From an uncultured Saprospiraceae bacterium (GTDB lineage: Bacteria > Bacteroidota > Bacteroidia > Chitinophagales > Saprospiraceae), in NCBI GenBank assembly GCA_938016265.1, contig CALLWB010000049.1, positions 1-56,342 of the forward strand: a DNA stretch of 56,342 nucleotides, in the 5' to 3' direction. The notes under the pieces are model-generated. The model made no database searches. It saw nothing but the letters and a program-made list of their open reading frames with translations, and had not been told where the DNA came from. Positions 1-9,372 of the stretch are shown here, in pieces. Both the position numbers and the translations under genes were made by a program. The stretch's first letter is position 1. Each line of letters starts with the position of its first letter.

Positions 1-2873
1 CCCCCATTCAACAAAACACCATCCCCCTTCAACCGATAAAAATAAACACCAGCCGTCAACCCACCCCGGCGCAAGACCAACCGATCTCCATGCTCCACCC
101 GAACAAAATCCACCAATTGACCAGTAATAGTAAATACCTCCATTTCCAGTAGATCATAAGCCTTACCTGTGACTTGCACCGTAGTCGAAGACTCAAACGG
201 ATTTGGAAACACCTGAATAGAAACACCTTCTTCCAACAACTCTTCCGTACCAGATACTAGCAAGATCGTGACAAAGTCGTCGCCAATCGTATGGAACGTC
301 TCATTGGTGATCACCGGCGGATTGAAGTCAAAATAAATACCTGCGCGGTTAGTGATCACGGTGCCAATAGGATTGTTGGGTTGCTGCTTAATCTCAAACT
401 TGAAAAATCCATGGGAAGCCGCTTCGTTGACATTGCTATCGGCCAACATAATGTTATCAAAAGTAACGGCTAAGATCCCGTTCTCTCTCAACTCCCAATC
501 GTAGGAGTGACTACTCGCGCCCATGCTGATCGAACCCGGATCCAAATGCACATCAATGGTGTCTATCACAACTACCGTAAATGCCGTATCCGTTCCTGTA
601 TTTTGAAAGCGAATTTTATAATTGATGGGAATGTTGTCATTGATATAATGAGCGGTCCCATATCCAAGGGGCTGTGCCTGTTTGTCATTCGGATCAAAGG
701 CCCCAATGTTTGCCTGACAGTCGTTGCTAATAAAAGGACTGGAATTGCCGTTGTAAAATTCATTGATGATCCCTGGGAAGTTAATTGTCGGAGGTGTATT
801 GCAACCGACATGATTACTAATTGAAATCGTGTCTCCCAGCAAGGGGGGATAACCAGAAGCCTGCTCCGCTTCCAATCGATAAGTGGCACCGGGAGCCGCG
901 GGAATAGTCACCCATTGTTCTGCCCCAGCGCCTAGTAGGAATGGTGCGGAATACTTCATCACATGTTCTTCTATAATATTGTAGTCCTGTGGCCCCAGCA
1001 TATTCGTACCGATATTCCGAATCGTAAAAAGAACAGAATCATTGGCACAACTGCTAGTCGTCTGAATAATCGGTCCATCCCAATAATTGGGCGTACAAAT
1101 CGTATCGGGATAAATATGCGCTTCTACACAATGGACTTGCCCCAAAACGGTAGAATCACAATCAACCGTCACATGAACCATAAACAATCCGCCTGAAATG
1201 GAAGGGACTGTACCAAGGTCAAAACGAAACACATTTCCGGTTTGCAACGTCATCGCAATCGAACTAGAATCGAAGGTCAAATAAGGATCCAATGTCAATT
1301 CTACATAAGCATTTTGAGCAGCTTCCGTTCCCCAGTTATCATACTTGACATGATAAACAGAAGGAAAACACCGGCGCAAAAAAGGCGCGGACACATCTAC
1401 TTCCATGAAGGTGCAGGAGTCCAACAATTCCAACGCAAAATCGAGGGTGTCCTGACTATAAAAGTTAGTAAATGTAACGGTCTGTGGATTTTGGCAAAAC
1501 TGCCAATAGGGGGATAAGTTTGGAGTGCTTAGGGAGTACGTTCCAGTATCTAACTCTACAGAATAAGCACCATTTAAATCAGTTACTCCAAAGCGGCTTT
1601 CTGTTGCTTTTTCGGCGGTTATTATTTGATTGGCGATTGCTGGTTCTCCAGCATCCAGCTCGCAGTTTCCATTGATGTCATGAAAATAATTTCCTACGAC
1701 ATGATTGGAATAAATCACTCCTAAAGAATCTGTGGTCAGAATAAATGACCCAGTTGCATCTACTCCAAAAATAGAATATCCGCCATTGCTTCCGCTATAA
1801 ATTTGTTTTCCATGTGCCACGGCAGAGCCTATGTTTATGTGAGTATTCGATATTAAGGTTCCCGTAGCGGATAGTTTTACTAAAGCCATTTGCCTATAGA
1901 GTGGGGGACCATAAGAAGCCGAACCTGTTATGGTGAAGGATCCATCACTGTTTTCTACCGCTCCAAAAGCAATATCTGAAGCGGATCCAGGAGGCAAGGC
2001 CCAACTCCATTCCGGGTTAGCGTTTGCATCCAGCTTAGCTGCACACATCAATAGATCACCACCAGTGCCACGTTGGTAACCGGTAAGTAAAAAACCTCCA
2101 TCATTGGTGTTGAAAGCAGAATGTGCATGCAACTGACTAGGATTGTCCTCCGTTTTTCGCCATAACTCATTGCCTGCGGAATCTGTCTTCACTAAGTACA
2201 AACCAGCACCATTCCCTCCTCCCCAGTTATAAAGCGTATCTATGGTACCCGCCAAAAGATAATTGCCATCGGTATCTTCAAGTAAAGTCATTGGCCGGGT
2301 TTGATAATTATTGGAGTGCGAATAATATTGTGACCATACCATATTCCCTCCCAAATCTAATTTAGCAAGACCAAGTGTTGGTGCAGGAGTAATCAGCGTA
2401 TCAAGCGAACTACTACTAATCAATAAATGCTCATCGTTTGTAATAATCATATCTGAATTGGAAGATCCTGTATAGACATCCATTGGGATGTTTAGCGAAA
2501 GGTCATAGACAAGCTGCCCGTTGGCATCTAATCGCAATAGTTGAGGTTCAAACGAGGTTTGGGAGCTAGTGTATAAAACGACATACCCTCCTGTTGATGG
2601 AATTTGCTTGATAGCTATAGCGTGCTCATTCCCGACTTGATTTTTAGTATAGTCCCATTGTATATTACCAAACTCATCTGTCTTTTTTACGTGTATTTCT
2701 CTATTCAATGAGCCAACATGTCCAACCATAACATAACCATCATCCAGGGTCCGCTCACCAAATGCATTTAACCAATTGGATTGATAATCATAATACGTTT
2801 TCACCCATCCTTGCGACCAAAGTGGTGTTTGTGTCAGAAATAGCCCGATGATCAATATTGAAATTTTATACAT
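1..2873 (-). CDS. Large secreted protein with T9SS sorting domain (3' end beyond window)
   Basis: One uninterrupted minus-strand frame runs from an ATG at 2871-2873 to the left window edge, about 957 codons with no stop, so the C-terminus is cut by the window. The first ~20 residues (MYKISILIIGLFLTQTPLWS) form a Sec signal peptide. Residues ~30-390 are repeats with alternating 'dGgyvlvG...kTDs.Gn..W' phrases, a beta-propeller-like pattern common in Bacteroidota surface proteins. A beta-sandwich region follows, then a DUF11/TIGR01451-like conserved domain (INYKIRFQNTGTDTAF, then ITNRAGIYFDFNPPVITNET). The last visible ~70 residues (VFPNPFESST... LTAGVYFYRLKGDG) match a T9SS type A sorting domain. 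Predicted to be exported by the Por system and secreted or anchored at the cell surface. No enzymatic motif was seen. It is divergent from the gene at 2992. Confidence 0.85.
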   Translation of the reverse strand, partial: MYKISILIIGLFLTQTPLWSQGWVKTYYDYQSNWLNAFGERTLDDGYVMVGHVGSLNREIHVKKTDEFGNIQWDYTKNQVGNEHAIAIKQIPSTGGYVVLYTSSQTSFEPQLLRLDANGQLVYDLSLNIPMDVYTGSSNSDMIITNDEHLLISSSSLDTLITPAPTLGLAKLDLGGNMVWSQYYSHSNNYQTRPMTLLEDTDGNYLLAGTIDTLYNWGGGNGAGLYLVKTDSAGNELWRKTEDNPSQLHAHSAFNTNDGGFLLTGYQRGTGGDLLMCAAKLDANANPEWSWALPPGSASDIAFGAVENSDGSFTITGSASYGPPLYRQMALVKLSATGTLISNTHINIGSAVAHGKQIYSGSNGGYSIFGVDATGSFILTTDSLGVIYSNHVVGNYFHDINGNCELDAGEPAIANQIITAEKATESRFGVTDLNGAYSVELDTGTYSLSTPNLSPYWQFCQNPQTVTFTNFYSQDTLDFALELLDSCTFMEVDVSAPFLRRCFPSVYHVKYDNWGTEAAQNAYVELTLDPYLTFDSSSIAMTLQTGNVFRFDLGTVPSISGGLFMVHVTVDCDSTVLGQVHCVEAHIYPDTICTPNYWDGPIIQTTSSCANDSVLFTIRNIGTNMLGPQDYNIIEEHVMKYSAPFLLGAGAEQWVTIPAAPGATYRLEAEQASGYPPLLGDTISISNHVGCNTPPTINFPGIINEFYNGNSSPFISNDCQANIGAFDPNDKQAQPLGYGTAHYINDNIPINYKIRFQNTGTDTAFTVVVIDTIDVHLDPGSISMGASSHSYDWELRENGILAVTFDNIMLADSNVNEAASHGFFKFEIKQQPNNPIGTVITNRAGIYFDFNPPVITNETFHTIGDDFVTILLVSGTEELLEEGVSIQVFPNPFESSTTVQVTGKAYDLLEMEVFTITGQLVDFVRVEHGDRLVLRRGGLTAGVYFYRLKGDGVLLNG

Positions 2874-2991
2874 ATTCTAGTGGGTTTAGTTCAAGTCAAG
2901 AAAGATAAACCATCTTATTGGTCCTTCATTATGACAAAAATGAGCACAATCTAGCAGATAAAAAATTACATTTTTCTATTATTATCATAGT

Positions 2992-4473
2992 ATGAATTTA
3001 GTATTTTTATGGAATAGTAATGCTTTCAGTCCTTTTTTATCAGAAAATGAACTTATGCAAAAGAATAAATTTGTAACAATTTTTTACAGTTTAACTGCTC
3101 ATGAGAAAATAGCCTTTAGAAAATGGGTGCATTCTCTGTTTTTTAATAAAAATGCGCAGTTGACTAAGCTACTTCAACACTTCTATACCATTGATTTAAA
3201 TAAAGAAAGGCATTTATTGGATCGGAATATCATCTATACCACTGTTTTTGATCAGCAAGCATTCAATATGGTGAAATTGCGTCATTTAACCTCTGAACTA
3301 ACCCTACTGTTAGAGCAATTTTTAGTATTCCAATATCGAAAAGCCCGGGACGTTCAATTTCAATTGGATTTGGGTAAAATTTATAAACAAAAACGGCTGG
3401 ATAATTTTTGTCGGCAAAGTATCTTAAAAGCTCAAAAAATCCATCAGAAGGGCGCATTACAAGATAGAGAACACCTAGAAATCACGCATACTATTGAAGC
3501 TGCCATCTATCATAACAACATAGAAAAAGACCGATCTACTTCCAACAATCTACAAACCCTAAACACCAGTTTCGATTTAAGTTATATAGCGGGCAAACTC
3601 AAGCACAGTTGTCGGATTTTGTCCCATCAGGGGATGTACAAACAACAATATGATACAGGGTTATTGGATCAAATTCTTGAATATCTGGAGCAACACCCAG
3701 TGCACCTAACACTTCCAACTATCGGTCTTTACTATTATTATTACAGAGCTTCGACTTCACCTGGAGAAGAAACAATGTTTTTCCAGCAATTCAAGGACTA
3801 TTTATTGAAGTATCAGCATTTTTTTAAGAAAGAAGAAATTCGTGATTTGTATATTCTGGCGACCAATTACAGCATCCGACGGCTCAATACCAATCAGCGT
3901 GCCTACTATTTGCAAGAAACATTTGAATTGTATCAGGAAACGTTAGAAAATGGAGTGCTCCTGGAAAACAAAAAAATCAGTCCCTTTGCATACACCAATA
4001 TTGCTTCAGTGTCTATTGGACTAGAAAAGTACGATTGGGCCTGGGATTTCCTAGAAAACTACGCTATTTATTTGCCGCACAGCATTCGAAAAGCCTATGT
4101 AGATTACAACTTTTCAAGATGGTATTTTCATCAGAAACAATATCAAAAGGCGGAAGAATTGCTGGTAGCAGACGACTTTGAGGACCTGCACTTAAACTTG
4201 TCGGCAAAAATGCTCCTACTTAAGATCTATTATGAATTGGAAGAGTCGCAATTGCTGGACGCACTACTCAATCGGTTTAGAACTTATCTAAGCCGCCAAA
4301 AAGAACTCGTTTATCATAAAAAAAACTACACCAACATCATCCGTTTTACAAAACGTTTGGTGTCCATCAATCCGTTCTCCCAAAAGGCCAAGCAAAAACT
4401 CCGAAACGATATTGAAAAGGTAGATTTATTAACCGAAAAGACCTGGCTGTTAGAACAATTGGAGCAGTTGTAA
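2992..4473 (+). CDS. Helical-repeat protein of unknown function
   Basis: A 493-residue soluble protein without a signal peptide or membrane segment. Helical throughout, with TPR-like pairs in the second half (e.g. SRWYFHQKQYQKAEELLVAD). The N-terminal ~100 residues (SLTAHEKIAFRKWVHSLFFN) have the same outline as the two paralogues at 13225-14745 and 15249-16790: a short helical head rich in 'L..E...F', then helical repeats. It looks like a distant relative with the same architecture. The ATG at 2992 gives an odd hydrophobic leader; an in-frame ATG at 3055 (MQKNKFVTIFYSL) matches the start style of the paralogues better and may be the true start. Function unknown; a scaffold or regulatory role is only a guess. 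Confidence 0.8.
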   Translation: MNLVFLWNSNAFSPFLSENELMQKNKFVTIFYSLTAHEKIAFRKWVHSLFFNKNAQLTKLLQHFYTIDLNKERHLLDRNIIYTTVFDQQAFNMVKLRHLTSELTLLLEQFLVFQYRKARDVQFQLDLGKIYKQKRLDNFCRQSILKAQKIHQKGALQDREHLEITHTIEAAIYHNNIEKDRSTSNNLQTLNTSFDLSYIAGKLKHSCRILSHQGMYKQQYDTGLLDQILEYLEQHPVHLTLPTIGLYYYYYRASTSPGEETMFFQQFKDYLLKYQHFFKKEEIRDLYILATNYSIRRLNTNQRAYYLQETFELYQETLENGVLLENKKISPFAYTNIASVSIGLEKYDWAWDFLENYAIYLPHSIRKAYVDYNFSRWYFHQKQYQKAEELLVADDFEDLHLNLSAKMLLLKIYYELEESQLLDALLNRFRTYLSRQKELVYHKKNYTNIIRFTKRLVSINPFSQKAKQKLRNDIEKVDLLTEKTWLLEQLEQL

Positions 4474-4518
4474 GTGCCTTTTTGTGAGGAAAGCTCTTAG
4501 AAGCAAGAAAATTATAAA

Positions 4519-5880
4519 TTACATTTTTACCACCCGCAGCGAGTAGTCTTGTTTTCCATTTTTTACAGAGATAAGATACAGCCCATTTGGTGAAGGACTT
4601 AGGTCGAAAGAGCGATTGTTTGAAATGGAGCCATGGTGTACTTCCTTTCCTTGCGCATCGAAGATCGTGAAGCTGCCTGTTTTGATGCCACGGAGCTCAA
4701 ATAGTCCATTGTTGGGGTTTGGAAATACCCCTACTTTAGATGATAGTTTAATGTCATTGATTGAGGTTGGCGAACACGTAGCTAATATCTCTGCTTCAGA
4801 ATTGCAATTAGTTGCATTGTACCCCCAAATTTCACGGTGACCATTCGTAAGCAGATATGCACAAATACTAGGAATTCCGCAAACGCTTAGGTTAGAATTG
4901 CCATGAATCGATAGGGAAACCATTCCAGTAGGGTCAATATTGTCCAGCCCATGTAAACTGTTTAGGGCTGTGTTGTCATAGATTATTAATGCTTCTGCGA
5001 CCGTTACGTCAATCAAGGCCGTTATATCAGAAAGAGAATCATTTGAACCGATAACAATTGACGCTTCGACAGTTGTTAAATTTTCTAACCCTTTGAGATC
5101 TTTAAGGGAGTTAAGCGCAACAAGATCTAAATAGCCATAAACGGTATTTAGCTTGCTAAAACCAGTAATATCAAATAATTTGGGGTTCCCCAAAAGCGTC
5201 AAATTACTGACCGTGATTAAATCATTAAACCCTGTAATACGCTCTAAATTAGGGTTGAACATAATCTCAATAAATTGACTAGTCGAAATATTGGGAAATG
5301 CGCTGATACTTGTCAAATCATTATTTGTGCAAATACTGATATCTTGGTCAAAAGACGTTAAGCCAGATAATCCACTAATACTAGTTAAGCCTTCTGCACT
5401 TAAAACACTTAGTTCACCCTCTAGGCTAGTTAAGTTTTCAAGACCTGACAAACTTGTTAGTCCTGAGGTCCCCCAAATGTTCAAAGAACCACCCACAGAG
5501 GTCAATTGGTTCAGTCCTGAGAAATCTGTCAAACCTACTGTACCTTCAATTGTGAGGTAGTTACCTATTGAAGTCAAACTGTCTAATCCAGACAAATCAG
5601 TTAGATTATTTGTATTGCTAATTATTAAATTATTAGTTATTGTTGTGATTTGGGAAAGCCCGTTAAGCGAATAAATTGGGCCATTAGCTTCCTTAATTTG
5701 CAGATTGTAAACTTGGGTGCATCCTGGATAGATTGTCGCGAAATTATCAACGTCTGATTGTGAATTGATCCCTACAATATAACATTGCGCCACAAGAAAA
5801 TAAGGAAAAATGCTGGTAATAAGGCTCAGGAAAGTAGTCGTTAAAGGAGTCGTTTTCACGGGGTATTTATTTGATTCCAA
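4519..5880 (-). CDS. Secreted leucine-rich/L-domain-like repeat protein with T9SS sorting domain
   Basis: A 453-residue protein with an N-terminal hydrophobic signal (around residues 15-31), then from ~65 to ~330 a run of ~23-24-residue repeats of the form 'L.sIgg.L.I..n..Lt.LsGLe.Lt', typical of receptor-L-domain-like right-handed repeats. A Cys-containing cap (CGIPSICAYL) follows. The last ~75 residues (VGVFPNPNNGLFELRG... NGLYLISVKNGKQDYS) are a T9SS type A sorting domain. Predicted to be secreted and surface-attached; such repeats usually bind protein or glycan ligands, but no ligand can be inferred here. It converges tail to tail with the gene ending at 4473, 45 bp apart. Confidence 0.85.
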   Translation of the reverse strand: MESNKYPVKTTPLTTTFLSLITSIFPYFLVAQCYIVGINSQSDVDNFATIYPGCTQVYNLQIKEANGPIYSLNGLSQITTITNNLIISNTNNLTDLSGLDSLTSIGNYLTIEGTVGLTDFSGLNQLTSVGGSLNIWGTSGLTSLSGLENLTSLEGELSVLSAEGLTSISGLSGLTSFDQDISICTNNDLTSISAFPNISTSQFIEIMFNPNLERITGFNDLITVSNLTLLGNPKLFDITGFSKLNTVYGYLDLVALNSLKDLKGLENLTTVEASIVIGSNDSLSDITALIDVTVAEALIIYDNTALNSLHGLDNIDPTGMVSLSIHGNSNLSVCGIPSICAYLLTNGHREIWGYNATNCNSEAEILATCSPTSINDIKLSSKVGVFPNPNNGLFELRGIKTGSFTIFDAQGKEVHHGSISNNRSFDLSPSPNGLYLISVKNGKQDYSLRVVKM

Positions 5881-6259
5881 TGAAAGCTAAAACTAAATTC
5901 TGCCTATTGCAATGCTAAATGAGTAAATGGCGTATTTACTGCGTGAGTCCGCATTCTGGTTTAGTAAAAAAGGAAAAATCTGCGTTTTGTGAGAAAAGCA
6001 TCAGATTATCAACGTAACACAATGTTTAGGTTATTCGGTCGGTCCAATTTATTTTTTACATGCTACACTGCAACATTCAATAACGAATTTTCATTGCGTA
6101 GGCGCAATCAATATTCACGATTACGACCACCTTCAATGTCAGAGAAAGCGATAAATTTCAAGAAAAAAAAAGACTATTACTCATGGAATTAACTTTTATG
6201 GAGTTTAATTACTATTTTTTCGCCTTTATTCTCTAAACGTGTTCGAATTTTTTAAAAAA
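5881..6259. other. Intergenic region, no supported gene
   Basis: About 380 bp between the L-domain gene and the methyltransferase. A 67-codon frame at 5989-6192 exists but its product is compositionally random and shows no family likeness. No convincing hairpin or repeat was seen. It presumably carries the divergent promoters of both neighbours. Confidence 0.5.
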
Positions 6260-7333
6260 ATGGAAAAAACTATAAATGTAGAAAAAATAAGTTCATTTGA
6301 AGCCATCATTGAAGCACAGAAAATCGCCTTTGCGCCTGTCGTTTTCCAAGCAACAATTGCACTTAAAAATTTAGGAATTTTAGATTTGATTTTTAGTAAA
6401 AGAAACGGAATTTCTTTAACTGAAATCGCGGAGCAGACAGGTATCTCAGAATATGGCGCAGATGTATTGTTAGAAATGGCTGAAAGTGCGGGTATTGTTC
6501 TTTTTTCGAATGAAAAATTTACCATATCAAAAATTGGATATTTCTTAAGAAGTAATAAAATGACATCCGTAAATATGAACTTCATCAACGATGTCTGTTA
6601 CAAAGGATTATTCCACTTAGAAGAATCTATAAAAACCGGAAAACCAGAAGGCTTGAAAGAGCTAGGCAATTGGCCAACCATCTATGAAGGCCTTTCTCAA
6701 TTGACCCCTAAGGAACAAAAATCGTGGTTCGAGTTTGATCATTTTTACTCGGACAATGCCTTTGATAAGGCCTTGGATGTGGTATTTGAATCCAAACCAA
6801 AATGGATTTTGGATGTTGGTGGTAATACGGGTAAATGGTCAATGAAATGTTGTGCCCATGACCCAGATGTAAAAATGACTATCTTGGACTTGCCAGGACA
6901 ATTAAATGTCGCCCTCAAAAATGCTCAGGAGCACCAACTAGAAGATCGAATTTTGGGACAAGAAGTGGATTTGCTTTCTGCAAACCCCGTCATCCCAAAA
7001 GGAGCCGATGCGATTTGGATGAGTCAGTTTTTAGATTGTTTTTCTAAAGAGGAAATCCTGAAAATATTAAAAGTTGCTGCAGAGGCAATGACAGAACATA
7101 CAAGGCTGCATATTATGGAAACGTTTACCGACCGACAGGAGTTTGGGAATGCAAGTTTCTGTTTGCGAGCAACCTCCCTGTATTTTACGGCCATGGCAAA
7201 TGGCAATAGCAAGATGTATCGGGCAGGGGAGTTCTATGAGCTGATTAGCAAAGCGGGATTGAAAGTGGTAGGCGATGAAGATCGGATAGGTGAGTTTCAC
7301 ACCATTCTGACTTGTAGCAAAATTGATGTCTAG
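6260..7333 (+). CDS. SAM-dependent O-methyltransferase (acetylserotonin/hydroxyindole OMT-like)
   Basis: About 357 residues from the ATG at 6260 (MEKTINVEKI); a GTG at 6239 would add seven Phe/Lys-rich residues and is less likely. Residues ~1-100 are the winged-helix dimerisation domain of this family (ATIALKNLGILDLIF... LTEIAEQTGISEYGADVLLE). The Rossmann SAM-binding motif I is ILDVGGNTGKW at ~183-193, followed by an acidic strand end (TILDLPGQL) and DAIWMSQFLDCF in the position of motif IV. The family methylates hydroxyls of small aromatic metabolites; the substrate here is unknown. Its last codons overlap the start of the next gene, so the two are probably co-translated. Location next to an Old Yellow Enzyme reductase and an alpha/beta hydrolase suggests a small-molecule modification block. 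Confidence 0.85.
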   Translation: MEKTINVEKISSFEAIIEAQKIAFAPVVFQATIALKNLGILDLIFSKRNGISLTEIAEQTGISEYGADVLLEMAESAGIVLFSNEKFTISKIGYFLRSNKMTSVNMNFINDVCYKGLFHLEESIKTGKPEGLKELGNWPTIYEGLSQLTPKEQKSWFEFDHFYSDNAFDKALDVVFESKPKWILDVGGNTGKWSMKCCAHDPDVKMTILDLPGQLNVALKNAQEHQLEDRILGQEVDLLSANPVIPKGADAIWMSQFLDCFSKEEILKILKVAAEAMTEHTRLHIMETFTDRQEFGNASFCLRATSLYFTAMANGNSKMYRAGEFYELISKAGLKVVGDEDRIGEFHTILTCSKIDV

Positions 7334-7673
7334 GAGTTTTCAGACTCTCAAGCAATTAGATTCCTTCTTAAACCTAAGGAATTATAAAGAACAACTTCTT
7401 TATCAAATTCACATAAAAGTCCACGAAGGGAATAGGACAGGAATGAGAGATAACATTTTTATGTCCCCATTAGCAAATGCAGTAGGCTTGGATTTAGAGA
7501 AATTACTTCACCATTATCGAAAAGATCCATACGATAAAAATTTTAAAGATGGAAATAGAAGAAACCTTTCTGAAATGAAAGATTTTGACCATTTATTTCC
7601 CGCTCATCCTTTAAGTGTGATTAGAGATCAGATCAGACCAAAGGTTTTAACAAGCCTCTCTTTCGAAGAATAA
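7326..7673 (+). CDS. Small protein coupled to the methyltransferase, function unknown
   Basis: 115 residues from the ATG at 7326, which lies inside the last codons of the methyltransferase (8-nt overlap, stop at 7331-7333). This indicates translational coupling. The protein is hydrophilic, mostly helical, with no signal peptide or membrane segment. Its C-terminus carries a conserved-looking phrase (FPAHPLSVIRDQI). I do not recognise the family. It could be a partner subunit or the separated C-terminal part of a larger enzyme. A 90-bp gap follows before the oxidoreductase. Confidence 0.65.
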   Translation: MSRSFQTLKQLDSFLNLRNYKEQLLYQIHIKVHEGNRTGMRDNIFMSPLANAVGLDLEKLLHHYRKDPYDKNFKDGNRRNLSEMKDFDHLFPAHPLSVIRDQIRPKVLTSLSFEE

Positions 7674-7762
7674 ATTGCAATACATAAAGCACCCGGTAGC
7701 ATAGAGGTTTATGATCAATCTATTATCCACCATCAATAAAGAAACCCCTAACCCCAAAAGTC

Positions 7763-9007
7763 ATGAACTTGCAAAAAGAACTAATCCTGCCTTGCGGAGC
7801 CAAACTGCAAAATCGAATTGCCAAATCCGCAATGAGTGAGAATATGTCTCCTAGGCACAATGATCCGACCAACGCTCTTATCCACGCCTACCAACGCTGG
7901 GCGGATGGAGGTGCTGGGTTGCTGGTAACTGGGAATGTCATGGTAGACCGAAAGGCAATTGGGGAGCCAGGGAATGTCATTGTCGATGATAAAACCAATG
8001 TGGGGTTGTTGCGACAATGGGCGGCAGTTGTCAAGGATACCGGCTTGCATATTTGGCCGCAAATCAATCATCCAGGCAGGCAAGCGCTCGGGGCGATCAA
8101 CAAGGACGTAGTCGCTCCATCAGCAGTCCGAACAAAGGTCAAAGGAATGTCGGCCTTGTTCAAACAACCAAGAGCCTTAACAGAATCAGAAATTATAGCG
8201 ATCATCGATCGATTTGGCAATAGCGCTGCTATTTCGAAAGATGCTGGATTTACTGGCGTACAGATACATGGGGCGCATGGCTATCTGGTTAGTCAGTTCT
8301 TGTCTCCACTTGCCAATCAACGAAAAGATCAATGGGGAGGAAACCTGGAAAATCGGGCACGGTTTGTTTTAGAAATTTACAGAAACATCCGTGCAAAAGT
8401 GGGCCCTGATTTTCCGATTGGTATCAAAATCAACTCTGCCGATTTCCAGCGAGGTGGCTTTACGGAAGAAGAATCGATGGAAGTGGTACAACTCCTGAGC
8501 GCGGAAGGGATAGACTTGATTGAAATCAGTGGCGGGACCTATGAACAACCTGCAATGATTGGTGCCGGGCAGAAAAAAAGTACCCAAGAAAGAGAAGCCT
8601 ATTTTCTGGATTATGTGAAAAAAGCCCGAAAATTGGTACAGACACCACTGATGTTGACGGGTGGTTTTAGAACAGTCGCTACGATGGAAAAGGCCATTGC
8701 CGACGGGGAATTGGATATTGTCGGACTGGCTCGCCCATTTACCCTACACCCGGATCTGCCGAATCACATTTTTGACGGCAGCCTCACTCGCCTGGAAATT
8801 CCTACACCAAAAACAGGGATTAAAGCATTAGATACCAGTGGTTTTGTGGATACGATGTGGCATGAAATTCATATTGCTAGGCTAGGAGAGGGCAAAGTCC
8901 CCAATCCAAAGCTAAGCGCTTATTCAGTGATTGGCCATAATTTGTCAGCTACTTTGAAGAAGCTGGTCTTCGGGCGGTCTATTTTTCAGCGGGCTACTAA
9001 AAAATAA
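7763..9007 (+). CDS. NADH:flavin oxidoreductase, Old Yellow Enzyme family
   Basis: 414 residues forming a single FMN-binding TIM barrel, the usual length for the shorter OYE members. Visible motifs in order: IAKSAMSENMS near the N-terminus (flavin-side strand), INHPGRQ at ~98-104, the substrate-binding HGAHGYLVSQFLSP at ~169-184, the WGGNLENRARF phrase at ~190-200, and the phosphate-binding end with LTGGFRT and VGLARPF at ~295-325. The family reduces activated C=C bonds of enones and related compounds, or acts on unsaturated acids, with NAD(P)H and FMN. The variant HGAHGYL matches the bacterial YqjM/NemA-like majority rather than the 4Fe-4S enoate reductases, because no C-terminal Cys cluster is present. 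Cytoplasmic. Probably shares a role with the flanking methyltransferase. Confidence 0.88.
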   Translation: MNLQKELILPCGAKLQNRIAKSAMSENMSPRHNDPTNALIHAYQRWADGGAGLLVTGNVMVDRKAIGEPGNVIVDDKTNVGLLRQWAAVVKDTGLHIWPQINHPGRQALGAINKDVVAPSAVRTKVKGMSALFKQPRALTESEIIAIIDRFGNSAAISKDAGFTGVQIHGAHGYLVSQFLSPLANQRKDQWGGNLENRARFVLEIYRNIRAKVGPDFPIGIKINSADFQRGGFTEEESMEVVQLLSAEGIDLIEISGGTYEQPAMIGAGQKKSTQEREAYFLDYVKKARKLVQTPLMLTGGFRTVATMEKAIADGELDIVGLARPFTLHPDLPNHIFDGSLTRLEIPTPKTGIKALDTSGFVDTMWHEIHIARLGEGKVPNPKLSAYSVIGHNLSATLKKLVFGRSIFQRATKK

Positions 9008-9205
9008 CCCTAGATATTTATTCAAATAAAGAAGTAGAAAACTTAAGTAGTTTTTAAAAACAGATAAACAAATTTGAGGTTAGATTCCCCGTAAGGGAAA
9101 AAGAAAAAATGCGAGTCTGTCCTTGCCTTTTTGTTGGGTAGCGACCTTCCCAAAAGAATGGGACCAGCGGACTAATTCCTTGTTGCCAAACGGAGTATTC
9201 ACTGT

Positions 9206-9372
9206 CAATTTTTTCGGTGTGAATGAGGATTGGAAACAACTTTGTTTGCTTGAAAACCCCAAGATTTCACCGCATGCAAAAAAGCACTAGAACTAGAATA
9301 ACCAAGCATGTAGCTCTTGTCAATTGTCCTTAGATGACGGCCTTTCTCTAAATAAGTATAGAGTTTTTTTTT
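9206..9372 (-). pseudogene. Frame-displaced C-terminal HTH of the AraC regulator
   Basis: Read on the minus strand from the A9 run into the next frame, the sequence gives LKKKLYTYLEKGRHLRTIDK then SYMLGYSSSSAFLHAVKSWG, ending at the TGA at 9206-9208. This is the second HTH and the 'GYsssSaFlrAFKrW' signature of the AraC/XylS domain, exactly what the upstream frame lacks. Joined, the product would be about 320 residues, the family's normal length. The sequence is not decayed outside the homopolymer, which points to a recent or artefactual shift. Confidence 0.75.

Noticed and set aside
5989-6192. 67-codon open frame upstream of the methyltransferase
   Set aside because: Product is compositionally random, has no family likeness, and lies in AT-rich intergenic DNA.
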